Made by a program: the position numbers and the translations under genes | Source: Streptomyces echinoruber | Lineage (GTDB): Bacteria > Actinomycetota > Actinomycetes > Streptomycetales > Streptomycetaceae | Direction of reading: 5' to 3' | Assembly (NCBI RefSeq): GCF_014651135.1 | Contig: NZ_BMWH01000002.1 | Location: 310,001 to 374,000, forward strand | Length of the DNA stretch: 64,000 nucleotides | Shown: positions 8,905 through 17,365 of the stretch, one piece after another | Layout: every line of letters starts with the position of its first letter | Position numbering within the stretch: position 1 is the first letter of the stretch | The notes under the pieces: generated by a model | What the model was told of the DNA's origin: nothing | Seen by the model: the letters and a program-made list of their open reading frames with translations, nothing else | The model's database searches: none

Positions 8905-8954
8905 GCAACGTTGCTGGTTGTTTACGTGTCGCGATATTACCCAAGTTGGGTAAT
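8905..8954. promoter_or_regulatory. Two palindromes between divergent genes (candidate operator)
   Basis: ATTACCCAAGTTGGGTAAT at 8936-8954 is a perfect palindrome with 9-bp arms around a single G. GCAACGTTGC at 8905-8914 is a second, 10-bp perfect palindrome. Both lie in the 124-base gap between the XRE-TPR gene and the divergent cluster at 9002, and the first is unusually A/T-rich for this genome. A binding site for the XRE-TPR regulator is the simplest reading; this is inference. Confidence 0.6.
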
Positions 8955-9001
8955 CAGCCTGACCTTCTGTCAGGGCTCTCCGTCCCGGGATGCTCCTGTG
9001 C

Positions 9002-9232
9002 ATGGCGAGCAACCAGCAGACCAGACCAGGCATCGGTGAACTGGCGAAGGACACCGCCAGTGGACGTATCGGCGTCGTCATGGGCGAGGTCGGCGGCCGT
9101 GTGCAGATAAGGCCGATCGGTGGCGGCGTGGAGTGGGAGGCCATGCCGGGCAACGTGGTGGCGCCGAGTGCGCGGGAGGAACTGAGCGCACGCCTGGCCG
9201 TCAGGAACGGCAACAGCCGATGCGGGCTGTGA
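9002..9232 (+). CDS. Small conserved-type protein of unknown function
   Basis: 76 residues, soluble. The centre has a beta-rich pattern, GRIGVVMGEVGGRVQIRP followed by GVEWEA, similar to a small SH3-like barrel. I recall comparable Streptomyces proteins beside XRE regulators but know no function. The ATG at 9002 is chosen; another at 8990 is in frame. Its stop overlaps the next start (TGATG at 9230), so it is coupled to the membrane peptide gene. Confidence 0.65.
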   Translation: MASNQQTRPGIGELAKDTASGRIGVVMGEVGGRVQIRPIGGGVEWEAMPGNVVAPSAREELSARLAVRNGNSRCGL

Positions 9233-9330
9233 TGCGCGCCGTCGGCCGGTATGCGGGAGTCCTGCTCATCGTCATGATCAGCGGGTCGTGCGGCCTGGTG
9301 ATCGGCGTGGCTCTCGCCACCGGCCAGTAG
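9232..9330 (+). CDS. 32-residue single-pass membrane peptide
   Basis: One hydrophobic helix (GVLLIVMISGSCGLVIGVAL) fills residues 9-28 after a basic N-terminus (MRAVGRY). The ATG at 9232 overlaps the previous stop as TGATG; an in-frame ATG at 9220 would add four residues. A perfect 13-bp-stem hairpin follows 8 bases after its stop, marking a transcription unit end. A 28-residue peptide with similar layout occurs at 42099-42185 in a similar regulator context. Confidence 0.5.
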   Translation: MRAVGRYAGVLLIVMISGSCGLVIGVALATGQ

Positions 9331-9338
9331 ACCGGCCG

Positions 9339-9383
9339 CCCCGGACGGGTGCCCGTTCCCCGGCTCCCCCCACCCGTCCGGGG
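9339..9383. terminator. Strong hairpin after the membrane peptide gene
   Basis: Perfect inverted arms CCCCGGACGGGTG (9339-9351) and CACCCGTCCGGGG (9371-9383) with a 19-base loop. There is no T-run, as is common for Streptomyces terminators. It would separate the small-protein pair from the gene at 9483. Confidence 0.6.
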
Positions 9384-9482
9384 TGGCCTTCCAAGCCCGC
9401 CTCCTGGTCGTCCTCGCACCAAGGATCGGCGACCGATGCGGGCGGTAACTGCCATGCACCGCCACACACAAGGAGCAGTCGT

Positions 9483-9926
9483 ATGACGGCAACGGCGAAC
9501 GACCAGAGGACCGGCCGCGCGGTGGCGGGTGAGGAGCTGTTCGCAAGCCTCACCCGCTTCGTGGCCGCCCACAACGGGCAGTCGCCCGAGCGGGCCGAGC
9601 GGATCGCGGACCAGGCGGTCGCCTTCGTGGTCACCGCGGCCACCGCCACCGTGCCCATGGTCCCGTCGGACGACGTGGACCTCGGCCTGCACGCGCTCAT
9701 CCTGCACACCAAGGAGTACGCGGCCCTGTGCGAGCGGTACGCGGGCCGCTTCCTGCACCACAACCCGGCGCCGGGCGGCGGGGCCCGCGATCCCGAGAAG
9801 GTCGCCGCCTCGGCCCGTGCCATGAAGGCGGCCGGGTTCATGGTCTTCGACGACCTGTGGACCGTGGACGGCACGAACCTCGCCCAGTGCGACTCCGACT
9901 GCGGCCGGCCCTACGGTCAGGCGTAG
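9483..9926 (+). CDS. Glycine-rich-domain-like protein with C-terminal CxxxC
   Basis: 147 residues; the ATG at 9483 has AAGGAG eight bases upstream. The helical core with VDLGLHALILHT and AGRFLHHNP resembles Streptomyces proteins annotated as glycine-rich domain-containing (DUF1399-like), which keep an H-x-H pattern; I recall this rather than having searched it. The C-terminus carries CDSDC before a short Gly/Pro tail, possibly metal-binding or a modification site. It lies 70 bases upstream of the kinase-like gene and is probably co-transcribed with it. Confidence 0.6.
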   Translation: MTATANDQRTGRAVAGEELFASLTRFVAAHNGQSPERAERIADQAVAFVVTAATATVPMVPSDDVDLGLHALILHTKEYAALCERYAGRFLHHNPAPGGGARDPEKVAASARAMKAAGFMVFDDLWTVDGTNLAQCDSDCGRPYGQA

Positions 9927-9996
9927 CACACGACAGCAGCGACGCGGCCGGCCTCGATCCCCGGCCGGCCGCGCTCGCCCGGAAGGAGAAGAAGCG

Positions 9997-10833
9997 TTGT
10001 CCGGGTCATCCCCTGAACTGCCGATCGTGGTGCTCGACGCGCTGATGCCCACGGCACAGCGCCTGGTCGTGAACCGCCGGGGCTCCATGGTCTGGGAGGT
10101 GGAGAGCGATCGGGGCCACTACGCCGTGAAGGTCGGCCACCCGATCGAGGCCACCGCCGACTGGCCGGCCCAGCCCTGGACGGCCCTCGCACCCGCGCGC
10201 GAAGGAGCCGTGCTGCACCGCCTCGGCCGCGACGACTTCGCCTACGGCGAGTGGGAGCGCGGGACGTGGAACTTCCAGCCGTGGCACGAAGGGCCGGACC
10301 TGTACCGGCTGTGGGAGCCCTGCCGCAGGAACGACCGGCCCTTCGAACCGCACGCCGACGTCGCGCTGCGCTGCGTGGAAGCGCTGGCCGAACTCCACGC
10401 CAAGGGATGGGCCCACGGCGACGTGCAGCCCGCCCACTTCATCATCGGGCCGGAACGGACCCATCTCATCGACCTCGCCCTGGCGCGGGGCGGGCGCATC
10501 CCCGCGGGATACGACTTCCCGTTCCGCGGCTGCCTCGTCCACTACGAGGCACCGGAGATCGCCCGCAGCGTCCTCGCGACCGGAGGAGCCGAACCGACAC
10601 AGGAAGCCGACATCTACGCGCTCGGTGCCTCTCTCCTCATCTCCGCCACGGGCCGGCGCGCCGTCGAGTACCCGGACGACGCTCCGCGCCCCGTGCAGAG
10701 AGAAGCCGTGGCGAAGGGACGACGCCGGCCGGTGAAGGTACCCGGCGAACTGGGCGAACTGATCGAAGCGATGCTCAGCCACGCACCGGAGGACCGACCG
10801 ACCCTTCACGAGGTGAAAAAAGCCCTGAGCTGA
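9997..10833 (+). CDS. Atypical protein kinase-like protein (TTG start)
   Basis: 278 residues with a Ser/Thr kinase fold. The VAIK-type lysine is in YAVKVG (~45), the catalytic loop is HGDVQP (~140) instead of HRDLKxxN, the metal-binding loop reads DLA in place of DFG, and APEI and ADIYALGASLL match the APE motif and helix F. The GGAAGGAG ribosome-binding site points to TTG at 9997. The changed catalytic loop (no Asn at the usual place) suggests weak activity or a different substrate, as in aminoglycoside-kinase relatives. A 13-bp-stem hairpin follows. Confidence 0.75.
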   Translation: MSGSSPELPIVVLDALMPTAQRLVVNRRGSMVWEVESDRGHYAVKVGHPIEATADWPAQPWTALAPAREGAVLHRLGRDDFAYGEWERGTWNFQPWHEGPDLYRLWEPCRRNDRPFEPHADVALRCVEALAELHAKGWAHGDVQPAHFIIGPERTHLIDLALARGGRIPAGYDFPFRGCLVHYEAPEIARSVLATGGAEPTQEADIYALGASLLISATGRRAVEYPDDAPRPVQREAVAKGRRRPVKVPGELGELIEAMLSHAPEDRPTLHEVKKALS

Positions 10834-10849
10834 CTTCCAACAACCCAAA

Positions 10850-10895
10850 GACCGGACCACCCCTCAGCCTGGACGGCACCCCGGGTGGTCCGGTC
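10850..10895. terminator. Hairpin terminator after the kinase-like gene
   Basis: Perfect 13-bp arms GACCGGACCACCC (10850-10862) and GGGTGGTCCGGTC (10883-10895), loop 20 bases, 16 bases beyond the stop. It also lies between convergent units, since the next gene is on the minus strand. Confidence 0.75.
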
Positions 10896-11088
10896 GCGGA
10901 AGCCCTGATCAGTACGGTCATGTCCGCTGCAGTGGTGTGCCGAAAGCCGCTCGGTGGTCTCGTGTGCGGCTGTGCAACGGCGCCGGCCGGTCACCGACAG
11001 TGCGCGAGCGCGCTCCCGTCGGCGATCCTTCGGGACGCGTACGGCGCGCCGCGCACGTCTTGTCCCCGCCGTTCCCGTCGGCCCGGCG

Positions 11089-12263
11089 CTACGTCGGGGG
11101 CATCACCCCGTGGATCCGCGACAGCGTGAACACCCGCTCCGCGTCGCGGAGATGACACCACGCGTACAGATACGGAGGGTCGAGTTCGAGGCCGCTGATG
11201 GTGCGGATCGTGCGGCTGCCCGTGGCGTCGACGTACTCGACGGTGACCGCCGTACCGTCGTCGACGGCGTGGGCGAGTTGGCGGACGTCGGCGTGGGAGA
11301 GCCGGGTCGCGCATCCGGCGATGATCTCTTCGGTGTCGGTGGCGAAGGGGAGGCCGTGGTACGGGTCGGGGGCGGGGTGGGCGAGCGGGGCGTCCGCGAG
11401 CCGGGCGGCCAGTGCGGTCAGCTCGGCTCGCCCGGGGGCGGCGGTGGACCGGACACCGGGCCCGTCGGCCGCTCTGCGCGGGGCCGGTACCGGCGCCTTC
11501 ACCCGGTGCCTGCGCGGCCGTTCGACCCGCACGGTTCCCTCGGCCGTCTCCGCGACCGGCGCGTATCCCTCGGCCCGCAGTGCGGCGAGGGTTTTCTCCA
11601 GCGGGGTGCGGCTGACGAGGACGGTCGGGGCGAGGTGCCGCAGGCCCAGTCGGGAGAGTGTGCGGTGGGCGGCGATCTCGGCGAGGAGGGCGGGTTCCTC
11701 GCCGTGGAGGACGCAGGCGGCCGAGGCGATGCGGATCCGGCCGTGGCCGCGCGCCGTGTCCGTGATCAGGTAGGACAGGGGCTGGGGCAGCGGGCCCGCG
11801 GCGACGGCGGTCAAGTCGGCCTCGATGGAGTCCGGGCCGCGGCCGGCGTCCAGGGCGCGGCGGACGCTCGCCGCGCTGAACCGCCACAGCGAGGCCGTGC
11901 CGCTGGTCTCCCGGTCGGCGACCGAGTCCAGCAGCGTGACCAGCCGCGCGGCGGGCGTGCCGGTGACGACGGCGGTCAGGTCGCTGCCGAAGCGGGCCGT
12001 CGTGGTGGCGGCGGGAAGCAAACGGTGGCAGGCGGCGGCCAGTTCCTCGGCGCTTTCGGCGAGCAGGGCGGCGCGAGCCGGGGCAGTGCGAGGGCGACCG
12101 AGCCCGGGCGTTGCAGGCGTTCGGCCAGTTCGCTCACCGAACGGGGCTCCGGCGGGGACACCGCGTCCGGCCGTGCCGCGAGCACCTGCGCCAGGGGTTC
12201 GGCGCCGAGGCGGTGCAGCCACGCCGCCAGGGTCGACTTACCGGACTTCTTGCCGGACTTCAC
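11089..12263 (-). pseudogene. Helicase-associated (XPB-like/WYL) gene, internally deleted and frameshifted
   Basis: The 5' part (from GTG 12263) encodes the usual start of Streptomyces helicase-associated-domain proteins (KKSGKSTLAAWL, EPRSVSELAERLQ). Around 12060-12090 the frame changes and sequence jumps straight to the C-terminal half (AESAEELAAACHRLLP ... LAPTVLVSRTPLEKTLAALRAEGYAPV) and a WYL-like end (VTVEYVDATGSRTIRTISG). Intact relatives, as I recall, have about 800 residues; fewer than 400 remain. The central domains are missing and the halves are out of frame, so the gene is broken by an internal deletion. Confidence 0.75.
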
Positions 12264-12466
12264 TGATCAGTCCACCTCGTGAAGGGAAACGCCACGCAGT
12301 GCGCCGGCGGGCCGGGCAACACGTGGTATGCCGTACGGCCTCCCAGCATGGCGCATCCGGCCGGTCCCGTTGGCGCCGTTCCGGGGGGTGTGAGCCGGCC
12401 GAAGCCGCCGGCGTCCCTGTCCGCGGTCGCAGGCCGGACTGTCCGGGATGATCAACTCCCTGAGAC

Positions 12467-12517
12467 CGGACGGTCCTTGAGATCGGACGGTCCTTGAGAG
12501 CGGTCAGTCCCTGAGAT
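12467..12517. repeat. Three tandem 17-bp units
   Basis: CGGACGGTCCTTGAGAT and two close copies follow one another at 12467, 12484 and 12501. The array lies 85 bases beyond the 3' end of the minus-strand gene at 12602. The rest of 12264-12601 shows no gene. Confidence 0.8.
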
Positions 12518-12601
12518 CGATCATCCGTACGGGTTGTCCGGTCGTACGGGCGATCGTCTCCCGGGCGTGGAGCCGCGGCGCCCGGCCGGGCGCCGGCGTC
12601 G

Positions 12602-13405
12602 TCAGAAGGTGTCCGTGCCGGTGTCCGACCAGGTCTCCTCGCGTCGCTCCCAGGGCTCCTTGTGCGTCGCGCTCCGGTGCAGTGCCAGGCTCTGGTCTTC
12701 GTCCAGGGCTTGCATGGCCGGATGTTCCGGCAACCGGGCGCAGTGCTGCCGGAAGACGTCGGGCACGCCGACCCACAGTCCCACCGCCAGCAGAACGAGC
12801 GGCACCGCGATCAGCAGCCCGAGGAGCGGGGTGGTGATGAGCCCGGCCAGGAACTCCCGCCATCCCTGGAAGGCCGCCCCGGTCAGCCACCACAGTTGCA
12901 CGGCGTAGAACAAGGACAGCGCCAGCAGGGACAGGGTGGCCGTGCGGAAGAGGGTGTCCGTCTTGTCCTCGGCCGGCCAGACGGGGACCCTTGCCTGCTG
13001 CCGGCTCAGGAAGTTCTCGCGACGCTCGCGGTAACCGCTCTCCGAGGTGAGTCTCCGCAGGTAGGTCGGCGTTTCCGTGCGCCGCAGGGTGTCCAGCAGG
13101 GCGGCGGGGAGGGGGTGTTCCGGTGTGTTCATCGGCTCGGCGCCGCGCTCGGTGAGGGTGATGCCGCCCTCGGAGTCGATCCGCGCCAGGCCGTCGACGA
13201 TCAGCGCGGCCGCCGCTGCCCGGTCGACATCCGTCGTCCAGCCTGTCGTGTAGACGGCGTGGTAGGGGTCGATCTCGAAATCGGCGAGCGCCGCGTCGAG
13301 TCTGCGGCTGGCGCGGCGACGCACCCACCAGGCCACGCTGAGCACGGCATACACGACACCGGCGCCGGCCAAGCACCACTGAACGACCGTGAGTTGGTTC
13401 ACCAT
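12602..13405 (-). CDS. TIGR04222-like membrane protein
   Basis: 267 residues. A membrane segment near 5-25, a soluble helical region (DAALADFEIDPYHAVYTTGW) and two more membrane segments (about 165-185 and 200-225) match the TIGR04222-type organisation as I recall it, with an Ala-rich DGLARIDSEGGITLTERG stretch in the middle. The C-terminus is charged. Function is unknown. It is divergent from a second protein of the same general type at 13580. Confidence 0.6.
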   Translation of the reverse strand: MVNQLTVVQWCLAGAGVVYAVLSVAWWVRRRASRRLDAALADFEIDPYHAVYTTGWTTDVDRAAAAALIVDGLARIDSEGGITLTERGAEPMNTPEHPLPAALLDTLRRTETPTYLRRLTSESGYRERRENFLSRQQARVPVWPAEDKTDTLFRTATLSLLALSLFYAVQLWWLTGAAFQGWREFLAGLITTPLLGLLIAVPLVLLAVGLWVGVPDVFRQHCARLPEHPAMQALDEDQSLALHRSATHKEPWERREETWSDTGTDTF

Positions 13406-13579
13406 CCGAGGGTGGCAGCCACCGGCGGCCACGGCCAGATGCCGGGCCTTCGCGGTCTTCCGGCACGCGGTCGCCGGCAGGCGTCCGCCTCCGTCCCGCC
13501 CGCGCTTGGCACGTCGTGCGCGGGGGTATCGTCCGCGTGTGCCGGGAGGCTCCGCCGCTGGATGCCGAGGGGGAAGGCG

Positions 13580-14395
13580 ATGGTGTGGTTCGGGGTGCTC
13601 GCCGTGCTGTGCCTGCTGGTCGGTGCGGCCGCCGTGCGTTTCCGCCGGGCCTATCGGCGCCTCGTCGACGCACCGGTCACTCCGCGCCCGCAGCACGAGG
13701 AGTTGAGCCTGTACGAGGTGGCGTTCCTTCACGGACAGGGCTGGCGCGTCGTGCTCACGGCCCTGTCCGCCATGATGCTCGGCGGGCGGCTGACCGCGTA
13801 CGGCAAAGAGGTCACCATCACCGACCCCGTCCCCCGGGACGAGGTCGAGGCCGATGTCATCAAGGTCATCGGCCTGGCACCACGCCGGCGCGTGTGGGAC
13901 CGCATGCACCGGCTCGGCGAGAGCGCGAGCGTCGACGCCGTCGGCGACCGTCTGGCCGGGCAGGGGCTGGTGGGCAGCCCCACCCGGTGCCGCGCCGCCG
14001 ACGCGGCCTTCACCAATCTGCTCGTCTGGCTGTGGTGCACCGTCGTCTTCGCCCTGGTCGCCGCGGTGTTCGCCGCTTTGGGCGACCGTGCGGCCCTGAT
14101 CGCCCTCGCCGTCGCCGTGCCGGCGCTGGCCGGTGGTTTCCTCGCCCAGCGGCACTCCGAGAAGTGGGATCCCGGCGTGACCGAGGCGGGACGCCGGGCC
14201 ATGGTCCCGGACCGGAACCGTGACGGTGACCGCTTGGTGCCGCGCACGAACGACGCCCTGTCCTCGTACGACGTCAGATGCCTCGAAAGAGTCGTGTACG
14301 ACGGGGTGTTGACCGGGTCTCTGGACCGGCTCCATGACGCCCTGATCGCTCCCCCGGAAACGTGGGACGACCCACCGGGCCTCGGCGGACTGTAG
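13580..14395 (+). CDS. TIGR04222-type membrane protein
   Basis: 271 residues from the ATG at 13580, which has GAGGGGGAAGG upstream; an in-frame ATG at 13562 would add six residues. It has one N-terminal membrane segment (2-20) and a double segment near 150-195. SLYEVAFLHGQGWRVVLTAL is the recognisable start of the family domain. Function is unknown. Its last 45 codons are duplicated, with a frameshift, at 798-957, and four 14-bp tandem units begin right after the stop. Confidence 0.7.
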   Translation: MVWFGVLAVLCLLVGAAAVRFRRAYRRLVDAPVTPRPQHEELSLYEVAFLHGQGWRVVLTALSAMMLGGRLTAYGKEVTITDPVPRDEVEADVIKVIGLAPRRRVWDRMHRLGESASVDAVGDRLAGQGLVGSPTRCRAADAAFTNLLVWLWCTVVFALVAAVFAALGDRAALIALAVAVPALAGGFLAQRHSEKWDPGVTEAGRRAMVPDRNRDGDRLVPRTNDALSSYDVRCLERVVYDGVLTGSLDRLHDALIAPPETWDDPPGLGGL

Positions 14396-14397
14396 CG
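14251..14397 (+). repeat. Dispersed repeat, copy 2 (within the gene 3' end)
   Basis: Partner of 798-957. This copy keeps the reading frame, ends at the gene's stop codon and lacks the 13-base tandem insertion, so it is probably the parent copy. Confidence 0.8.
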
Positions 14398-14398
14398 G

Positions 14399-14454
14399 GC
14401 GGACTGCAGAGGGCGGACCGCAGAGGGCGGACCGCAGAGGGCGGACTGCAGCGG
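14399..14454. repeat. Four tandem 14-bp units directly after a stop codon
   Basis: GCGGACTGCAGAGG, GCGGACCGCAGAGG (twice) and GCGGACTGCAGCGG run head to tail from 3 bases after the TAG of the TIGR04222-type gene. Confidence 0.9.
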
Positions 14455-14550
14455 GGCGGGAGCCGGAGCGGAGCCGCCCCGGCCGTCCTCTCCGGCGGTC
14501 CGTTCCGGCCGTCCTCCCCGCCCGCCCGCATCCGGGCAACGCGACGACCG

Positions 14551-14592
14551 TTGACAGCGGCAGTCGGACTCCCCACTATGGGAGCGCTCCCA
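14551..14592 (+). promoter_or_regulatory. Promoter with CebR (cellobiose-responsive) operator
   Basis: TTGACA (14551-14556) is a consensus -35 box; the -10 region falls near 14574-14580 at 17-18 bases spacing. Overlapping its downstream edge is TGGGAGCGCTCCCA (14579-14592), exactly the published consensus bound by the LacI-family repressor CebR in Streptomyces. Cello-oligosaccharides release CebR. The hydrolase gene starts about 150 bases downstream. Confidence 0.88.
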
Positions 14593-14743
14593 CGGCTCTG
14601 GTTCCCAGCTCTGGCTCCCCAGTTCTGGCTCCACCCTTCCGACGGAGACGCGGCACGCGGACCCGCCCGTCCCCGTCTCCCATGCCCGCAGCCATGCCCG
14701 CGGCCGTGCCCTCGCGCGGCGCCCCCACCGGGAGGAAACCGCT

Positions 14744-16843
14744 GTGCCGTCTCGCGACAGATCCGCCCGTCCCCACCGCCACCGCAGACTCGCCGCGGTG
14801 GCCGCGACCGCCCTCGCCGCTCTCGCCGGCGTGCTCCCCCTGTCGTCCCGGGCCTCGGCCGCCGCGGCGGACGCCACCGTCACCGTGAACGCCGACGCCG
14901 GGCTGGGCGTTCTGGGCCCCGCCGCGCTGGGCGCCAACGCCGCCATCTGGGACGCGCACATGAACGACCCGGAGGTGGCCTCCCTGATGAAGGCCGCGGG
15001 CGTGGGCGCCCTGCGCTACCCGGGCGGGTCGTACGCGGACATCTACCACTGGAAGGACCACAGCGCGCCCGGCGGCTACGTCGCGCCCGGCACCGGGTTC
15101 GACGACTTCATGGGCACCGTGAAGGCCGCGGGCGCACAGCCGGTGATCATCGCCAACTACGGCTCCGGCACTCCCGAGGAGGCCGCCGACTGGGTCAGGT
15201 ACGCCAACGTCACCCGGCACTACGGCGCCCAGTACTGGGAGATCGGCAACGAGATCTACGGCAACGGCCACTACGGCAGCGGCTGGGAGAACGACACCCA
15301 CGCCGACAAGTCGCCGAAGGAGTACGCCCGCCAGGTCAAGGCCTACGCCGCCGCGATGAGGGCCGTCGACCCCACCGTGAGGATCGGCGCCGTGCTGACC
15401 ACGCCCGGCAACTGGCCGGACGGGGTCATCGGCAGCGGCGACGCCGGCGACTGGAACCACAGCGTGCTCGCCGAGGTCGCCCACGACATCGACTTCGTGA
15501 GCGTGCACTGGTACCCGGGCGGCTCCGCCGACGACCCGGCCGTGGACAAGGTGGCGCGGCTTCCCGGCGAACTCCGCGAGATACGCAACCTGTTGGACCG
15601 CTACGCCGGGACCGACGCGGCGCGGATCGGCATCGCCATGACGGAGGTGAACGCGAGCACGGGCGGCACCCCGTTCACCACCCGCCCCAACGGCCTCTTC
15701 GCGGCGGACGCCATGATGACCGCCCTGGAGAACGGCGTGTTCACGGTGGACTGGTGGGACACCCACAACGGGGCGGGCACCGTCTCCACCGTGGACGGGG
15801 AGACGGACTACGGTGACATGGGCATGCTGTCCAATGCCACCTGCTCCGGGTCCGTGTGCGAACCGGCCGCCAACACCCCGTTCGCCCCCTACTACGGAAT
15901 CAAGGCCCTCGCCGCACTCGGCGGCGCCGGCGACACCATGGTGGCCTCCGGCTCCTCCTCCCCGCGCGTCTCCGCGCACGCCGTCGAGCAGGCGGACGGC
16001 GACCTGGCCGTGCTGCTGGTCAACAAGGACGCCGGCGCGGCGCACACCGTGGACCTGGACTACGCCGGCTTCACCCCGGACCGCGGCGCCCCGGCGGTGC
16101 TGCGCTGGGCACCCGGCGACGCCGACCTGGTGCCGGCGCCCGGCACGGCCTCGTCCTCCCGGGCCGTCCTGCCCCCGTCCTCCCTCACCGTGCTGACCCT
16201 TCACCCGCAGCCGGACAGCGGCCCGTCGACTCAGGTCGGCACCCCGGGCACGCCCCGCACCACCTCGGTGAGCGACACCTCGGTCGATCTGTCCTGGCCC
16301 GCCGCCACCGGGAAGGTGGTCCGCTACGGCGTCTACGAGCAGTCGGGGACCGGCCTGCGGCTGCTGGCCGAGTCCACCGGCACGTCCGTGACCGTGCCCA
16401 ACCTGCCGCCGGGGTCCGTCCACACGGTCAACGTCCTGGCCACCGACGCCGCGGGACGCCTCTCCCGGCCCTCGGCACCCCTGACCTTCACCACCGGTTC
16501 GCCTCGACGGAGCACCTGCGCGGTCGAGTACCGGGTGACGGCCGGCTGGGGCAACGGCTTCGTCGCCGCCGTCACCCTGACCAATCTGGGCCCGGACCCC
16601 GTCGACGGCTGGAGCCTGGACTTCGACTGGCCCGACGCCGGGCAGTCCGTGACCGGCGCGTGGAACGCCGAGGTCACCGACGACGACGGGCACGTGCACG
16701 CGACCGGCGCGGACGGCAACACCCGCCTGGCGGCCGACGGCGCCTCGACCGTCTCGTTCGGCTTCACGGGCGCCAACGACGGCCCCAACCCCGCGCCGAC
16801 GGTCTTCCGCATCAACGGGACGGTCTGCACCACGAGGTCCTGA
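14744..16843 (+). CDS. Secreted glycoside hydrolase with FN3 and CBM2 modules
   Basis: 699 residues; GTG at 14744 with GGAGGAAA upstream. An Arg/His-rich N-terminus and hydrophobic stretch ending ASAAAADA form a long signal peptide. The catalytic (beta/alpha)8 domain (~45-490) resembles clan GH-A arabinofuranosidase/endoglucanase relatives: acid/base Glu170 in WEIGNEIYG and probable nucleophile Glu301 in AMTEVNAS. A fibronectin type III module (~505-590) and a family 2 carbohydrate-binding module with paired cysteines (CAVEYRV ... GTVC) follow. It should act on plant cell-wall polysaccharide while bound to cellulose. The CebR operator upstream fits induction by cellobiose. The GH family is not certain. 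Confidence 0.85.
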   Translation: MPSRDRSARPHRHRRLAAVAATALAALAGVLPLSSRASAAAADATVTVNADAGLGVLGPAALGANAAIWDAHMNDPEVASLMKAAGVGALRYPGGSYADIYHWKDHSAPGGYVAPGTGFDDFMGTVKAAGAQPVIIANYGSGTPEEAADWVRYANVTRHYGAQYWEIGNEIYGNGHYGSGWENDTHADKSPKEYARQVKAYAAAMRAVDPTVRIGAVLTTPGNWPDGVIGSGDAGDWNHSVLAEVAHDIDFVSVHWYPGGSADDPAVDKVARLPGELREIRNLLDRYAGTDAARIGIAMTEVNASTGGTPFTTRPNGLFAADAMMTALENGVFTVDWWDTHNGAGTVSTVDGETDYGDMGMLSNATCSGSVCEPAANTPFAPYYGIKALAALGGAGDTMVASGSSSPRVSAHAVEQADGDLAVLLVNKDAGAAHTVDLDYAGFTPDRGAPAVLRWAPGDADLVPAPGTASSSRAVLPPSSLTVLTLHPQPDSGPSTQVGTPGTPRTTSVSDTSVDLSWPAATGKVVRYGVYEQSGTGLRLLAESTGTSVTVPNLPPGSVHTVNVLATDAAGRLSRPSAPLTFTTGSPRRSTCAVEYRVTAGWGNGFVAAVTLTNLGPDPVDGWSLDFDWPDAGQSVTGAWNAEVTDDDGHVHATGADGNTRLAADGASTVSFGFTGANDGPNPAPTVFRINGTVCTTRS

Positions 16844-16890
16844 ACCACGAGGTCCTGAACCAGGAGGTCCTGAACCAGGAGGTCCTGACC
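16831..16890. repeat. Four tandem 15-bp units spanning a stop codon
   Basis: CACGAGGTCCTGAAC occurs twice, then CAGGAGGTCCTGAAC and CAGGAGGTCCTGACC. The first unit contains the TGA of the hydrolase gene, so each unit carries a copy of that stop in the same phase. Confidence 0.9.
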
Positions 16891-16990
16891 GCACACCTGC
16901 GGCGCGCCCGCCTCCGGACCGCCCGCACGAGGCCCTGGGGCGGCCGCCGGCACCGTGCTCCCGGAGCCGCCGCCGAGCCGTGCCGGCGGA

Positions 16991-17365
16991 TCACCGGGGA
17001 GGCCGGCGGGGGTCGGCGCACTCCAGGCCGGCGTGGCAGGCGTCCCGGTAGGAACGCTCGTAGGCGCGCTCCCCGGCGGATTTCAGGAAGAGCAGGACGC
17101 CGCAGGCGACGACCACCATCACGGCCTGGCCGACGGCGACCGCGCGCACGCGCCGGATCCCGGCCACGACCGCGGCGACCAGGGCGGCGATCGCCACCGC
17201 CAGGACCTTCCCGGCGTAGGGGCCCGGCGGATCGCCCTGGTGCTGCGGATCCCACGACCAGTAGGTCGCCCACCACGACAGGAGGACCAGGACGAGAGCT
17301 GCGGACTCGACGACGGCCAGGACCACGGCAGGCCCCCGCCCCCTGCGCTCGGTGTTCACCCTCAC
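16991..17365 (-). CDS. Small membrane protein, unknown
   Basis: 124 residues with three membrane segments (about 11-31, 50-68, 75-93) and a soluble tail with two cysteines (RDACHAGLEC). The GTG at 17365 or 17359 starts it. No family recognised. It is convergent with the hydrolase gene. Confidence 0.55.
   Translation of the reverse strand: MRVNTERRGRGPAVVLAVVESAALVLVLLSWWATYWSWDPQHQGDPPGPYAGKVLAVAIAALVAAVVAGIRRVRAVAVGQAVMVVVACGVLLFLKSAGERAYERSYRDACHAGLECADPRRPPR

Noticed and set aside
12464..12520. Possible CRISPR-like array at the 17-bp repeats
   Set aside because: The units are contiguous with no spacers and are too short.
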